A stretch of DNA of 48,347 nt, taken from assembly GCA_019359325.1 (NCBI GenBank), contig JAHHHN010000036.1:1-48347 (forward strand), written 5' to 3'. Positions 7,755 to 17,104 of this stretch are shown here, piece after piece (positions within the stretch are counted from its first letter, which is position 1; every line of letters begins with the position of its first letter). The notes beneath the pieces were generated by a model, which was not told the origin of the DNA, ran no database searches, and was given only the letters and a program-made list of their open reading frames with translations. The DNA is from Mojavia pulchra JT2-VF2. Its GTDB lineage: Bacteria > Cyanobacteriota > Cyanobacteriia > Cyanobacteriales > Nostocaceae. Made by a program: the position numbers and the translations under genes.

Positions 7755-8117
7755 TCAACCGAAGGTCGCGCATCGACGGCCATTGCATTTTATTTCTTGG
7801 ATCTCCCTGATCAGGTGATCCCCAAAGTTAAAATACGCTCTATGCTTTTGCAAGACTTCGCCTTTCCATATTTGGGAAATGCTAAAGGTGGCCCTACCAG
7901 CCGCGGCACTGATTACTCTGCCAGTGAAGACAGCCGTTGCATTATTCAGGGCAACTTGTGGTGACGGGAATTCTAGACATCGGCAAGCATATGCTGGTTT
8001 ATTAGTAGTGACTAAGATAGTGAACAACAAAGAAACTGCCAGCAGTAAAACGATTGCTTGCTTGAGTATTCGATTCACAAAGCGCCTTGTATTTCTGCCC
8101 ATTTCTATAATTGACAA
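7755..8117 (-). pseudogene. Exported NTR/TIMP-like protein, probably truncated
   Basis: The N-terminus is a clear export signal (basic residues, then a hydrophobic core around AIVLLLAVSLLFTILV, cleavage near PAYA|CRC). The mature part starts CRCLEFPSPQVALNNATAVF, then TGRVISA and TFSISQIWKGEV. This is the pattern of bacterial proteins with a TIMP/netrin-like fold (CxC start, AVFxGxV, VWKG). Those continue for another 60-100 residues with further cysteines and a YLVYA-like strand. Here the sequence after WKGEVLQK turns into unrelated residues and stops at 120. A frameshift or 3' replacement is likely. Function of the family is uncertain. Confidence 0.5.
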
Positions 8118-8442
8118 TTAATATGTTATGGGCATTATAACTGCTAGCTGTTTGCTGTTTATTTTTTACTAGTTTATTTATATAAAAGTCAATAAGTTTA
8201 CTTAAAATTGCGATTGCAGCGTTATCTGGAGGTCACACTAGAGCAGAAGCGAAAAGCCGATTCGGTAATTGGGTTTTAGTCGAATGGTACGAAGAGCGCG
8301 CGTAATTTGTGCAAAGCTTGCTCTTTAAGCAGGGACGAACAAATAAGTGTATAAAAAAACTGAAATAGTCAGAGATACTAACAATTACTCTTTGCTCCCC
8401 CAGCTTATCTTCGTCTTCATGACATTCCCCATAGAGCTGATG
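8118..8442. other. Intergenic with a dispersed repeat copy
   Basis: Contains 8340-8426, which resembles 15179-15278 (shared AAATAAGTGTAT, then ATTACTCTTT-CTCCCCCAGC, then TGACATT). No coding potential was seen. Confidence 0.5.
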
Positions 8443-9234
8443 TTAGCCTGGGATTAAAGTAGTGCTTAGGGTTAACCAACAATCACTATTCAAAGCCTCC
8501 CGCATCGCTGTTTCATCACTAAAAGCCTGCCGCACAAGTCGTCCCTCATATACCAGCTTGATTTCGCTTTGCTGAAATGCCCAAGGAGACATGATCAGTG
8601 TAAAATGATTATCTTTGTTTTCTACCAAAGTTAACTTTAACGTCGTTGTGCCATTGTTAGTTGGTACTTGAGTGATATGTTGTTCCCCTACTTTCGCTAC
8701 ACATAAGATTATCGAAAGCGCATCCCATGTTGCCACCAACTTTTGATTGCGTTCAATCACCTCTGGCGTTGCGTAAGGTGCGTAATATTTATCTTTTTGA
8801 AGAGTATCAATAATTTGTTTTTGAAAAGCGTATTCGTTGTTCAAAAAATCTTGCACAATTTGAGCAGATTTAGGTGAGTTTTGCCAGCTTGTAAATCTTT
8901 CATACAATCCTGTACCATGAAGTGAAACCAGGAGCGTTGCATATCTACCTAAAGGCAATGCTAGCTGTTTCGCAGTTGACCAAATATCTATATGTACTTC
9001 GGTTGGAAGTTCTGTGAATTTATAAGGGTAGCCAGTTTCTGGGTTAAGTGTAGGTTTTTGTTCCCATTGCAGCCAACCAATATCGTGTTGTTCTGCGGCA
9101 AAACAAACTTCTTGTTTGGGGACAAACTCACCAAATTGTTCGTTTCCCCAAGCTCGTGCTAATTGACCTGAAAGCCATGCATGATGTGGTTGAGTAATAC
9201 AAATTAGTCCATACTTGGATGAGCGATGCAGCAT
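8443..9234 (-). CDS. DUF3891 family protein
   Basis: The 263-residue protein belongs to a family of unknown function common in cyanobacteria. The pattern is ITQPHHAWLSGQLARAWGN (residues 13-31), then AEQHDIGWLQWE and LNPETGYPYKF, then a helical stretch with LVSLHGTGLYERF. The conserved His residues (HH, QHD, LHG) on helices look like a metal-dependent, HD-like helical arrangement, but no activity is known. There is no signal peptide. Gene order gives no clue. The start is at the first Met of the conserved N-terminus; no strong ribosome site is seen. Confidence 0.8.
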   Translation of the reverse strand: MLHRSSKYGLICITQPHHAWLSGQLARAWGNEQFGEFVPKQEVCFAAEQHDIGWLQWEQKPTLNPETGYPYKFTELPTEVHIDIWSTAKQLALPLGRYATLLVSLHGTGLYERFTSWQNSPKSAQIVQDFLNNEYAFQKQIIDTLQKDKYYAPYATPEVIERNQKLVATWDALSIILCVAKVGEQHITQVPTNNGTTTLKLTLVENKDNHFTLIMSPWAFQQSEIKLVYEGRLVRQAFSDETAMREALNSDCWLTLSTTLIPG

Positions 9235-9675
9235 AAGTTAAAATCTGAAGATATTTCTTGCCTTTCAAATTACACCTGTCTTAGGGTCATTCGCTATTAC
9301 CTAAAGGTTAAATCTTCAAACAAACATCTACTAAACGAATTGGTTGGTTATTAACTCAAGAGCAAAGCTACCATTCGTTTTAGCACCAACAATCCCATCT
9401 GCCACAAGCTCGTTATGACTTTTCACAGCAGCAAACTTATGTTTCAATTCCTGATCGGGATTAAGTGAAATTTCTATGTAACAGTTCTAATGAATAGCAT
9501 GAGTATCCTTGTTCAGCCGCCCGAAAGACAAATAACGATGCGACTGCATGATAATCGTAGGCTTGCATGGTATGAATGGGGGCTAGCCCTGTCAAGGTGA
9601 CATTAAAGCATCTCTAAAAATGTCAAAAACTGCTCCCTTGCTATCAAAGCAATGGGATATTTTTTTTTAAGTCCC
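9235..9675. other. Intergenic with degraded reading frames
   Basis: See the pseudogene at 9331-9568. Just outside it nothing is recognised. Confidence 0.4.
9331..9568 (-). pseudogene. Unidentified decayed coding remnant
   Basis: Two adjacent minus-strand frames look coding. The first (9568 to 9461) starts MQAYDYHAVASLF and includes FRAAEQGYSCYSLELL before a TAA. The second overlaps it and runs to TAG at 9331-9333, giving EISLNPDQELKHKFAAV and ELVADGIVGAKTNGSFALEL. Balanced composition over both suggests one gene broken by a frameshift. I do not recognise the family. Confidence 0.3.
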
Positions 9676-12261
9676 TTACTTGTGAGCGTGAGGAATATTG
9701 CAAGCTATAGCGTTTTGCCATGAACCACGAGCTTTTGCAGTGGATGCATTAGCTGTGAGTACCACTTCTCCCTTTTTATTCACCGACCAGCCGCTTGCTT
9801 CTACAATACGTTCTGGCATATTGCTAATTGGCTTACTAATAACCGATGAACTGTTACGTAGGCGTAGCCCGTCGAAGACATCACCTTTTGGCTTGAGCGA
9901 TACCCAACTTACCTCCACTCCATCAGGAGCAGCTACATCCTTCGTAGGATTGGAAGGTAAACCACCGCGTCCGGTGATGATAAAACTACTTTGAGCATAA
10001 TCCGGAGTATCGCAGACTTGGGCTATTTCAGTGTCTACGCCTATTGTGGGTAACTCTACTAAACCACTATTAGGGTCAATATCAAGTGTGTTGAGTTCTA
10101 TTGTGCCGTCTACACCAAGCTCAGAACTGGCAGTAATGTCGCTTAAAGGAGTTTTTTGGTCACGGGGTCGAATACCAAAGATACCAAAAGCTTCAATATC
10201 GACTCTCCCACCTTTGCCTGTATAAGCATTAGCGGTGATATCACTGTCTTCTGAGGGGATAGCAATGATGAAAGGAGCTTTGATAGTGATATTACCGCCA
10301 TTACCGGCTTTTTTTTGCTCACCTGCGTTAGTAGATATTTTACTGCCGCGGCGCAACATCAACATATTTTGCACTTGTAGCGTAATGTTGCCGCCTTCAC
10401 CCGATGAGGCTGTTGCCTCTAGTGATCCTTCCTTGTCCAAACGAATCGAGTTGGCTTCAATTTCTAGGTTGCCTGCATTCCCTGTGCCTGCACTAAGCAC
10501 ACTTATTTTAGCCCCATCTTGAACAATTAAATTCCCAGTTTTAATCTTGACTGTTCCTCCCTGACCATCGCTCCCCTCACTAGCGTTAGCATTCAAGGTG
10601 CTGTAACTGTTGTTAGGCGATCTGCCACTTAATTCTAATGATTCAAAGGCGGTCACTCTAACATCTCCACCCGGTGCTTTACCCCTAGTACCAGCTGATA
10701 TGGATGCCCCATTATAAAGAGTTAATCGCGCAGTTGTAACTTCTAAGTTTCCAGAAGCATCCGCATTGGAGGAAATGCTAAATAATCCAGTATTAAATAA
10801 TACGTCTGGTGTTTGAAATGGCAAGGTTCCAGACTTTAATCCTTCGCTGCCATTTAATTGCACAGATTGTGAGGCATCTATATTCAGATTACCCGTCTGG
10901 CCTGCTCCAAGGCTTAATGCTGTTACTACCGCATAATCACTCAAAGTTAAACGCTTACTTTTGAGTATTACATTTCCTGCTTTTCCAGTTGCACCAGCCC
11001 CACTTAGCGTTCCTAAAACGGATGTACTCAGTTCCACAATGCCAGAATTGAGCGTAATAGTCCCTCCTTGACCTCGATCAAATGTAGGAGAAAGAACGAA
11101 TATGCCATTATTGGCGCTAAATTTTGGAGTTTTAATTATTATGTCCCCCGCACCACCAGAATCAAAACTTGCAGTAAAGATACCGTAGGGAAGTAGAGAG
11201 GGATTTGTTATATTAGCGACCGGATTGCCCTTATCGTCCTTGGCTTTTATGCCGGCAAATCTTGTTATGTCCAAAATATACTCTTTTAGACTTTGATTCT
11301 GACTTCCACTTAAGTTTAAAGACTCGGAGGCTTTCAGCGTTACTGTCCCTCCTGGCTGTGAGCCGAAAGTAAAAGACACAATGCGTGACCTATCAGTAAG
11401 GCTCACCTTTTTGCCTTGGACTTGAATAGCACCACCTCCTGCCCCACTTGCATTGACTATACTTTCTTGAGAGATTTGAATATCTTTGAAGTTGTGTACA
11501 CCTTGATAATTTAAAATCCAGCCTTTGTCTGTTGAGTCAAGCTTGACCAGACTATCGCCAGCCACACTGCCTAGTTCAATTCGTCCCGCTGTTGCCGTTG
11601 GAGTATCTCCGGCTGTTAGAATGCTTCCTAAGAGCGTTACATCTCCGCCTATAAGTGCCAGAGTGTTACCGGGCTTTACCTGCAAACCAATTTTATTATT
11701 ACTAGTAGCTTGGGATTGATGGACAATACTTCCTGGATTTGCCCCATACTGTAAACCTATTGGTAGATTGACACTCAGCAAGGGTGCAGACTGAGGATTA
11801 GTAGCACTAAACTCCAAGTTATCTGGAAACTTTAAGCTACTAGCAGTACTTGCTAAAAATGAACCGCCAATTTCTAAACGAGCATTTTGACCAAAGATAA
11901 TACCATTTGGATTAATCAAAAACAGGTTAGCAGTACCATTAGCTTTGATTAAACCATTGATGTTAGAAACTGAGCCACCCGTAACTCTACTAATAATGTT
12001 TTGAATATCTGTACTATTGTTAAATAAAGCAGTATGTCCAATCGGAACAGAGAACTCTTTAAAACTGTGAAACAAGTTACCACCACGCTGTGTTCCTTCC
12101 AGAATATTAAAGGTATTATTCTCTTGTATAACCTTTGAGTTATTAGGTAAATTCTCATCTGAGCTAATTTGGGCAATTGCACATTTGCCAGATAAAATAC
12201 TAGCTCCGCTTACGGCAATACTCAACAAAGCAACCCAATAAGTCAATCTCAATTTAATCAA
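9676..12261 (-). CDS. Filamentous haemagglutinin-type exoprotein (TPS secretion domain)
   Basis: This surface or secreted protein is expected to be exported by a two-partner (TpsB/Omp85-like) transporter. The signal peptide ends near KCAIA|QIS. The TPS domain (about residues 30-165) has the typical LFHSFKEFSVPIGHTALFNN, IISRVTGGSVSNINGLI, LFLINPNGIIFGQNARL and GGSFLASTA motifs. The rest (about 170-800) is a repeated beta-helix with GNITLxA/GxGGxVxI-like strands (GSIL, GGNITLQVQNM, AGNLEIEANSI). The C-terminus has a short SGWSVNKKGEVVLTA segment typical of cyanobacterial members. The start is TTG with AGAGG ahead. No tpsB gene is in the window, so the transporter is elsewhere. A dispersed repeat encodes the DGLRLR segment near the C-terminus. 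Confidence 0.9.
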   Translation of the reverse strand: MIKLRLTYWVALLSIAVSGASILSGKCAIAQISSDENLPNNSKVIQENNTFNILEGTQRGGNLFHSFKEFSVPIGHTALFNNSTDIQNIISRVTGGSVSNINGLIKANGTANLFLINPNGIIFGQNARLEIGGSFLASTASSLKFPDNLEFSATNPQSAPLLSVNLPIGLQYGANPGSIVHQSQATSNNKIGLQVKPGNTLALIGGDVTLLGSILTAGDTPTATAGRIELGSVAGDSLVKLDSTDKGWILNYQGVHNFKDIQISQESIVNASGAGGGAIQVQGKKVSLTDRSRIVSFTFGSQPGGTVTLKASESLNLSGSQNQSLKEYILDITRFAGIKAKDDKGNPVANITNPSLLPYGIFTASFDSGGAGDIIIKTPKFSANNGIFVLSPTFDRGQGGTITLNSGIVELSTSVLGTLSGAGATGKAGNVILKSKRLTLSDYAVVTALSLGAGQTGNLNIDASQSVQLNGSEGLKSGTLPFQTPDVLFNTGLFSISSNADASGNLEVTTARLTLYNGASISAGTRGKAPGGDVRVTAFESLELSGRSPNNSYSTLNANASEGSDGQGGTVKIKTGNLIVQDGAKISVLSAGTGNAGNLEIEANSIRLDKEGSLEATASSGEGGNITLQVQNMLMLRRGSKISTNAGEQKKAGNGGNITIKAPFIIAIPSEDSDITANAYTGKGGRVDIEAFGIFGIRPRDQKTPLSDITASSELGVDGTIELNTLDIDPNSGLVELPTIGVDTEIAQVCDTPDYAQSSFIITGRGGLPSNPTKDVAAPDGVEVSWVSLKPKGDVFDGLRLRNSSSVISKPISNMPERIVEASGWSVNKKGEVVLTANASTAKARGSWQNAIACNIPHAHK
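9855..9882. repeat. Dispersed repeat inside the haemagglutinin gene
   Basis: The minus strand reads GTCTTCGACGGGCTACGCCT and codes in frame for VFDGLRLR. This oligonucleotide type (GGGCTACGCCTACG) is a very common intergenic repeat in Nostoc-like genomes, so here it appears to have been absorbed into a coding sequence. Confidence 0.5.
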
Positions 12262-13425
12262 AACTATACCTCTACCTTAATAATAAATATTTTTGAAAAG
12301 AGGATTTTAAAAATCTTCGTAATTTAATTAGTATCTTGTTTGTTACTTAATAATGCTATTTATAACTGAAATTTAGTTGGTATTTAATCATAAAAATACT
12401 AAAGGTTAAATAACGAAATTCAAAGATTTGCCACAGCGACACTTCCTTGTTGATTTAATAGATATATTGCTAATAGTTTTGCAAGAAGTTATTTCAATAA
12501 TACAGCTATTTGATTGATAGTAAACTATTTATTAAGTAAATTTCAAGTAAAGAAATTAGGTTGAGTACCAACAATAAGATTAATCTCTTCGCTTACGTGC
12601 GAAATGTGGGCTGATTTATTACTTGGGATCGCGGCTACTATGATTTCAACCCAACGCTCAACTTTTTCGCTAAAAATTAAAATTTTTACATAACCTTTAT
12701 ATTGAGCCGATATTTTTAAGTTACTGCGATCGCTACCCCCCTCTTATTACGGGTGTTCCTAAATACAAACTAACTTTAGACTGTTCATAAACACGAGCTT
12801 TCAACAATGCCTGGATTCTTCGCTCTACTGCCATTTCTAAGAAAAGTCTAATTAATAGGTCTGAGCTATTAGTATTCAAAAGAAGCTTACTGTTACTTTA
12901 GGGAACTAGAATATTTACCGAATATACAGCTGCACTCCTTACAAAAATAACTTGCTCTTTTATTAAGATTATAAAGTTTTATAATTACTTTTAATTTCTG
13001 CGAAAACTTTGATTTTTAAAACGATATCACAACAGAAGCAGTAAGTAAGGTAAACAGTAAAAGTTCATCAATAAGTTGCCAAAGCATTAGTCTAACTATG
13101 CTGTACCTAGAAATTTGAAAAATATGCCTTTGCTCTAATAAAGTTAGCTCATAGCTTACTTTTATTGGCCATATTCTCATCACTCTAGGCAATCTAATGT
13201 TCAATCTTTAAGTTCCAAAAGTTGATTTTAGGACTTATTAGATTGTCTCTAAATAGCTCCACCTGAAAAAACAGCCAACCGGAAGTTATCTGTTTGCCTC
13301 AAAGACTTTCAGTGTGGGTGGCATAGTCCTAAAACAGCTTTGCCAAGGTTGGCTGCTTTTAATGTCCATGTACTTATCTGCTATCGGTCTATCACATCAT
13401 TACTTTGAGTTAAAAGGAAAAATAT
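12262..13425. other. Long A/T-rich intergenic region
   Basis: This 1.16 kb region separates the two divergent surface-protein genes. A possible structured leader (13270-13357) lies at its right end. A 62-codon minus frame at 13016-13204 is probably chance. Promoters for both flanking genes should lie here, but no consensus is clear. Confidence 0.6.
13270..13357 (+). promoter_or_regulatory. Putative structured 5' leader of the RTX gene
   Basis: ACAGCCAACC at the left pairs with GGTTGGCTGC at the right, closing an 80-base region with further internal pairing. It ends in CTTTTAATG, 70 bases before the RTX start. It could be a regulatory RNA or an upstream terminator. It matches no riboswitch class I know. 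Confidence 0.35.
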
Positions 13426-15021
13426 ATGGCTGTAAATCCAATATCAATTCAGGAAGACGTACTTCCAGGTCTAAATGCTAATGTCCTGGCAAATGACATC
13501 CCTGTTAGGGTAGTTAGAAATGTGCAAGATAATCTTCTCAGGTCTGGCACTATTTCAACTACTATAGTTCGGCAATTGGAAACAGCTATTCTAGAGTCAG
13601 ATCCTCGTTCTGGGGCTGGTCGAATTGTTGGTAAACCTGAGGACGATTTCCTCGCAGGTACGCCTGAGAGCGACCAAATTTTTGGGCAAGCTGGCAACGA
13701 TATTATCATAGCTTTGTCCGGTGATGACCAAATCTTTGGTGGCAATGGGGCTGACTTAATAGTTGCTGGAGCCGGAATTGACAACATTGAAGGCGGGAGT
13801 GGTGATGACCAAATCTTTGGTGATGCCGGGAATGACGTTATTAATGGCGGCGATGGTGTTGATGTAATCAATGGAGGTGATGGCAATGACCGTATTATCG
13901 GTGGCAATGGAGGAGACCGAATTTTCGGTGATGCGGGAAATGATTGGATCAATGGTAATGCAGGAGCTGACAATATTAATGGCGGGGATGGCGCAGACAT
14001 AATTTATGGTGATGCGGGGAATGATCGAGTTTTTGGGGGCACTGGAAATGACGACATCTATGGTGGCAGCGGTAACGACGCACTCAACGGTGATGCTGGA
14101 AATGATGTTGTCGAAGGCGGGATTGGCAACGATACACTTTTTGGTGGAACCGGGATTGGAAATGACACCCTTAGTGGTGGAGATGGTAGAGATTTACTGA
14201 TTGGTGGAGTTGGCAACGATTCCCTATTAGGTGGGAATGGCAATGATCGCTTGATTGGTGTTGAACCTTTTGCCCCAGGATTTGGATTTGGTAATGGCGA
14301 ACTTGATACTTTAGCTGGCGGGGTAGGAAGTGATACCTTTGTTCTGGGAGCAGGTAGTGAAGTTTTTTATGATGGTAATGGTCAAAGCGACTTTGCCTTG
14401 ATAACAGATTTCAATATCAACGAAGATATTATCGAATTACCATCAGTCACTGTTAATGTGGCAGAGAGCGGGGAAGCAGGGCAGTCTGTTTTTGATAATC
14501 AAGTAATTCCAGCAGGAGCGGGGAAGCTTGGCTCTATTACTGGTACAATCTCTGATGTTAATGATGTTGACTTGTTTCAAATCACGCTGAATGGTAATGA
14601 AACTTTTTCTGCTACAACAGTCGGCGGAGCTAACTTTGACACGCAGTTGTTCCTGTTCGACTCCAATGGCTTGTTAGTGGGACAAAACGACGACTCTAAC
14701 GGCACTCTTCAATCCACGCTTGAGGCATCATTACTTACAGGTAACTACTTTTTAGCCATCTCTAGCTTTAATAACGATTCAGTTGGCTCGTTACAAGGCG
14801 GTTTCACAGGTAGTGGCTCTTCAAGTGGAGGCTATACGATTAACCTAAATGGTGTGGCGACTTCTCCCTTTAGTTTAGGTGCTTCGCCTACTAATCTAGG
14901 ATCAGGAACGGCAATATCTTTTCAAAACGACATCATTGCGGTTGTTCAAGGGGTTTCGATTTCAGATTTTAGTAGTGGCTTTGATTTCGTTCAAGTACCT
15001 CAAAATCAAGTTATTACCTAA
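13426..15021 (+). CDS. RTX calcium-binding protein with PPC domain
   Basis: This probable secreted or surface protein (531 residues) lacks a signal peptide, as expected for type I secretion. Residues 1-65 are a short unknown N-terminal domain. From about 66 to 285 there are many nonapeptides GGxGxDxIx (GGSGDDQIF, GDAGNDVIN, GGDGNDRII) forming a Ca2+-binding parallel beta-roll. At about 290-345 the usual RTX-capping stretch follows (DTLAGGVGSDTFVLG, LITDFNINEDIIELP). Residues about 365-470 are a PPC-like beta-sandwich (GSITGTISDVNDVDLFQITL, DTQLFLFDSNG, GNYFLAISSF). A C-terminal tail (about 470-531) resembles a secretion region. AAAGGAAAAATAT precedes the ATG. No T1SS genes are nearby. Confidence 0.9.
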   Translation: MAVNPISIQEDVLPGLNANVLANDIPVRVVRNVQDNLLRSGTISTTIVRQLETAILESDPRSGAGRIVGKPEDDFLAGTPESDQIFGQAGNDIIIALSGDDQIFGGNGADLIVAGAGIDNIEGGSGDDQIFGDAGNDVINGGDGVDVINGGDGNDRIIGGNGGDRIFGDAGNDWINGNAGADNINGGDGADIIYGDAGNDRVFGGTGNDDIYGGSGNDALNGDAGNDVVEGGIGNDTLFGGTGIGNDTLSGGDGRDLLIGGVGNDSLLGGNGNDRLIGVEPFAPGFGFGNGELDTLAGGVGSDTFVLGAGSEVFYDGNGQSDFALITDFNINEDIIELPSVTVNVAESGEAGQSVFDNQVIPAGAGKLGSITGTISDVNDVDLFQITLNGNETFSATTVGGANFDTQLFLFDSNGLLVGQNDDSNGTLQSTLEASLLTGNYFLAISSFNNDSVGSLQGGFTGSGSSSGGYTINLNGVATSPFSLGASPTNLGSGTAISFQNDIIAVVQGVSISDFSSGFDFVQVPQNQVIT

Positions 15022-15178
15022 CTTGGCACTTAGTTTTTACTAGGATTAGGGAAAACATACACACGCATTAAAAAGCTTTCTCTACAACTATCTAGTAAAA
15101 ATGCCATTCGTCGGTTGAATGGTAAGCTCAGGCTGCAATGGCACGCTCGGAAGCAGGCAGCGGGAGCAGAGGCAGGCA

Positions 15179-15278
15179 AATAAATAAGTGTATTCAAGGT
15201 TATTGCAGTAGTAAGAGTTACTAGTAATTACTCTTTACTCCCCCAGCCTCCAGCCCGCTGCTTATCCTCGTGACATTC
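15179..15278. repeat. Dispersed repeat, second copy of 8340-8426
   Basis: It shares AAATAAGTGTAT, an AATTACTCTTTxCTCCCCCAG-like stretch, CTTATC and TGACATT with 8340-8426 in the same order but different spacing. Both copies lie in intergenic DNA next to a minus-strand gene end. Confidence 0.55.
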
Positions 15279-15526
15279 ATATCAGCCTGACAATGTATCT
15301 GTAAAAACGATACTGCCAACAACTGATACCGTTGTTACCTCTATGTTGCGGGTGCTTCAATATGCAGTTAATGGCGTTTTTGACTGACTTGAGAAAAACC
15401 AGTTAGTTAAAAATGCCTTTCACCTAATTAGCAAATGAGCTGTTTTAATTCTCTAATCGAGATTGCATTTATTGATTAACCCAATTGCATCTTAGCCTTT
15501 CTTATAGAAGCTTCAAGTACCTGTTG

Positions 15527-15550
15527 TATAGATCCCAAATGGGTTCTATA
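15527..15550. repeat. Second copy of the 24-bp near-palindrome
   Basis: Identical to 104-127 over all 24 bases but without any transposase nearby. It may be a solo IS end, an excision footprint or a member of a tiny palindromic repeat family. Confidence 0.7.
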
Positions 15551-15816
15551 AATAATTGGGCAAGAAGTATCAGGGTAAACCTGTTTTAAATCTAATGTAT
15601 GAATCAGTTTAGCATTTGACTAAAATTTAAAATTTTGGCGATGGGGAGATACCTAAGTTAATTCTTGTGTTGGTACTTATTGACCATCAAAGCTATTGGA
15701 GAAGAAAGGAGTATTGTTAACGCAGCTAATGGAGTCCAAAATATTTTCATCGATTGTACAGTTAAAATATGAAACAATTATTTTTTTGCGATGGCATATA
15801 GATTAAATGCAGATTT

Positions 15817-16290
15817 TTACTCTGCTGCTTTCCAAAACACATAAGGCCTTCCGGTAGCTAGTTGTTTATGAATAATTTCTCTGTAGCCATCTCCAGAAAC
15901 TAAATTAACGCGAAAATAAACCTTACCATCGCGGAACTGGAAACTATACATATTCATGCTTGCTGTTCCCACACAAGAAGCATATTTAGATAATAATGGT
16001 GCTTCGTATTCCACTAATCTTTTAGTAGATTGACTAACTTTGGCATAGTTAGCAATAGGTCTAGTATCAGCTACAACAATATGATCTGCTCCTCCTTCTA
16101 AGGGAAGCAGCGACCACCATAAACCTACATTAGTAGGGCAACTTCCAGATTTACGCTCAACATTCAGCCGCACATTTGGTTTTTCTAAACCTTGAGCTAC
16201 TACTGATGTCGATGTCATGATGATAGTAGCAGACATTAATCCGAAAATATTTAATAGCCGCAATTGTTTAGACTTGTTATTCTGTGTCAT
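15817..16290 (-). CDS. Exported hypothetical protein
   Basis: The 157-residue protein has a clear signal peptide (basic start, hydrophobic LLNIFGLMSATIIM, cleavage near VVAQG). The mature part of about 120 residues has two cysteines (GSCPTN and KYASCVG) that could form a disulfide. It contains strands such as ADHIVVADTRPIANYA and MYSFQFRDGKVYFRVNL. I recognise no domain; it looks like a small periplasmic beta-rich protein. It is the downstream-most gene of a minus-strand run (PH-like, DUF2917-like, GNAT), but gaps of over 100 bp argue against a tight operon. Confidence 0.65.
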   Translation of the reverse strand: MTQNNKSKQLRLLNIFGLMSATIIMTSTSVVAQGLEKPNVRLNVERKSGSCPTNVGLWWSLLPLEGGADHIVVADTRPIANYAKVSQSTKRLVEYEAPLLSKYASCVGTASMNMYSFQFRDGKVYFRVNLVSGDGYREIIHKQLATGRPYVFWKAAE

Positions 16291-16416
16291 ATTTCGATAC
16301 CATAGATGATTGTTCAGTTACATTTTTTGATTGACAAAATCTTGAACTTTATTCCAAAGGTTAGTGTTGTAATTGATAGAGTTCATAACTCCTCTATTTT
16401 TCTCCTGCACTAATAT

Positions 16417-16773
16417 TTATTTATTTGATATATACTGATTAATACTTTCTAGCCAAACTTGATTTTCCTCAATTGTGAGAATTATTCGTTTGAAAGATTC
16501 ATCTTTGAGTTCTAGAGTTAAATAATGTTGGTCTTGCGTTACATACCAAAATTCTTTACCTTTGCTACTGTAGTAACTTCCTGCTTTAATTATCCCTGGA
16601 ATAAAACTACCAGGGTTACGAATATCTAACCAACTACTTTCTGGTTGAGCAGTCGAAACTGCTTTTATATGATTGAGAGGAATCACAAAAGCTCCGTTAA
16701 AATTGAATGCCAATAATTGTTCATACCATTCCCATTCAATTTGTAAATTTTCATTAGCGAAAGTCAGATTCAT
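16417..16773 (-). CDS. Small PH-like domain protein
   Basis: The 118-residue cytosolic protein matches a bacterial family with a pleckstrin-like fold and no known function. Characteristic features are a VIPLNHIKAV strand, then WLDIRNPGSFIPGIIKAGSY (family form RxPGTxxPGxIxAGxF), KGKEFWYVTQ, and LELKDESFKRIILTIEE. The whole chain is one domain. AAGGAAG lies 8 bases before the ATG. The upstream gene (91 residues) is 55 bp away on the same strand, so cotranscription is possible. Confidence 0.65.
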   Translation of the reverse strand: MNLTFANENLQIEWEWYEQLLAFNFNGAFVIPLNHIKAVSTAQPESSWLDIRNPGSFIPGIIKAGSYYSSKGKEFWYVTQDQHYLTLELKDESFKRIILTIEENQVWLESINQYISNK

Positions 16774-16828
16774 TTGTTTTCTTCCTTAATATGGTTGTGA
16801 CTGAATAATGTAAATTCTCAAGAAATTA

Positions 16829-17104
16829 CTAAATGAGACTTGCTTCCTTGGTTCGCAACTCAAATACTAATGGTTCTTGACTAATAGGGGAAATTATTGC
16901 TCCATCTTTACTCTGTGGAATTGATGTAATTTCTTGATTTGTCAGGATAATATCTTGACCTGCAACAGTTATCCAAGCACCACCTGATAATACTTGCACT
17001 TCATCTATTAATTGTGGTATGCGAAGAGATTGGTTCTGATTAAGAGTGAGAAGTATCGGCAATGATACATTTTGCCTTGGTTTAAGTATATTAGAGAGTT
17101 TCAT
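16829..17104 (-). CDS. DUF2917-like small protein
   Basis: The 91-residue protein has a beta-rich pattern: LNQNQSLRIPQLIDEVQVLSG, then GAWITVAGQDIILTNQEITSIP. This is like DUF2917 proteins (G.vWvT..g...dhwL..Ge.l.l). The fold is probably a small cupin-like barrel. No catalytic residues stand out. It pairs with the downstream PH-like gene. The function is unknown and the family call is tentative. Confidence 0.5.
   Translation of the reverse strand: MKLSNILKPRQNVSLPILLTLNQNQSLRIPQLIDEVQVLSGGAWITVAGQDIILTNQEITSIPQSKDGAIISPISQEPLVFELRTKEASLI

Larger units (their letters stand above)
15022..15816. other. Intergenic with repeats
   Basis: It holds the dispersed element 15179-15278 with imperfect inverted arms (GCAGCGGG.../CCCGCTGC) and the 24-bp near-palindrome 15527-15550. 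No gene was recognised. Confidence 0.6.

Noticed and set aside
9698-12182. Plus-strand frames of 62-98 codons inside the haemagglutinin gene
   Set aside because: Shadows of the long minus-strand gene, which has strong domain support.
13264-13425. c-di-GMP (GEMM) riboswitch ahead of the RTX gene
   Set aside because: The conserved GEMM core sequences are not present; kept only as an unassigned structured leader.
13449-14243. Minus-strand Pro/Ser-rich frames over the RTX gene
   Set aside because: Antisense of GGxGxD repeats produces such composition; not genes.
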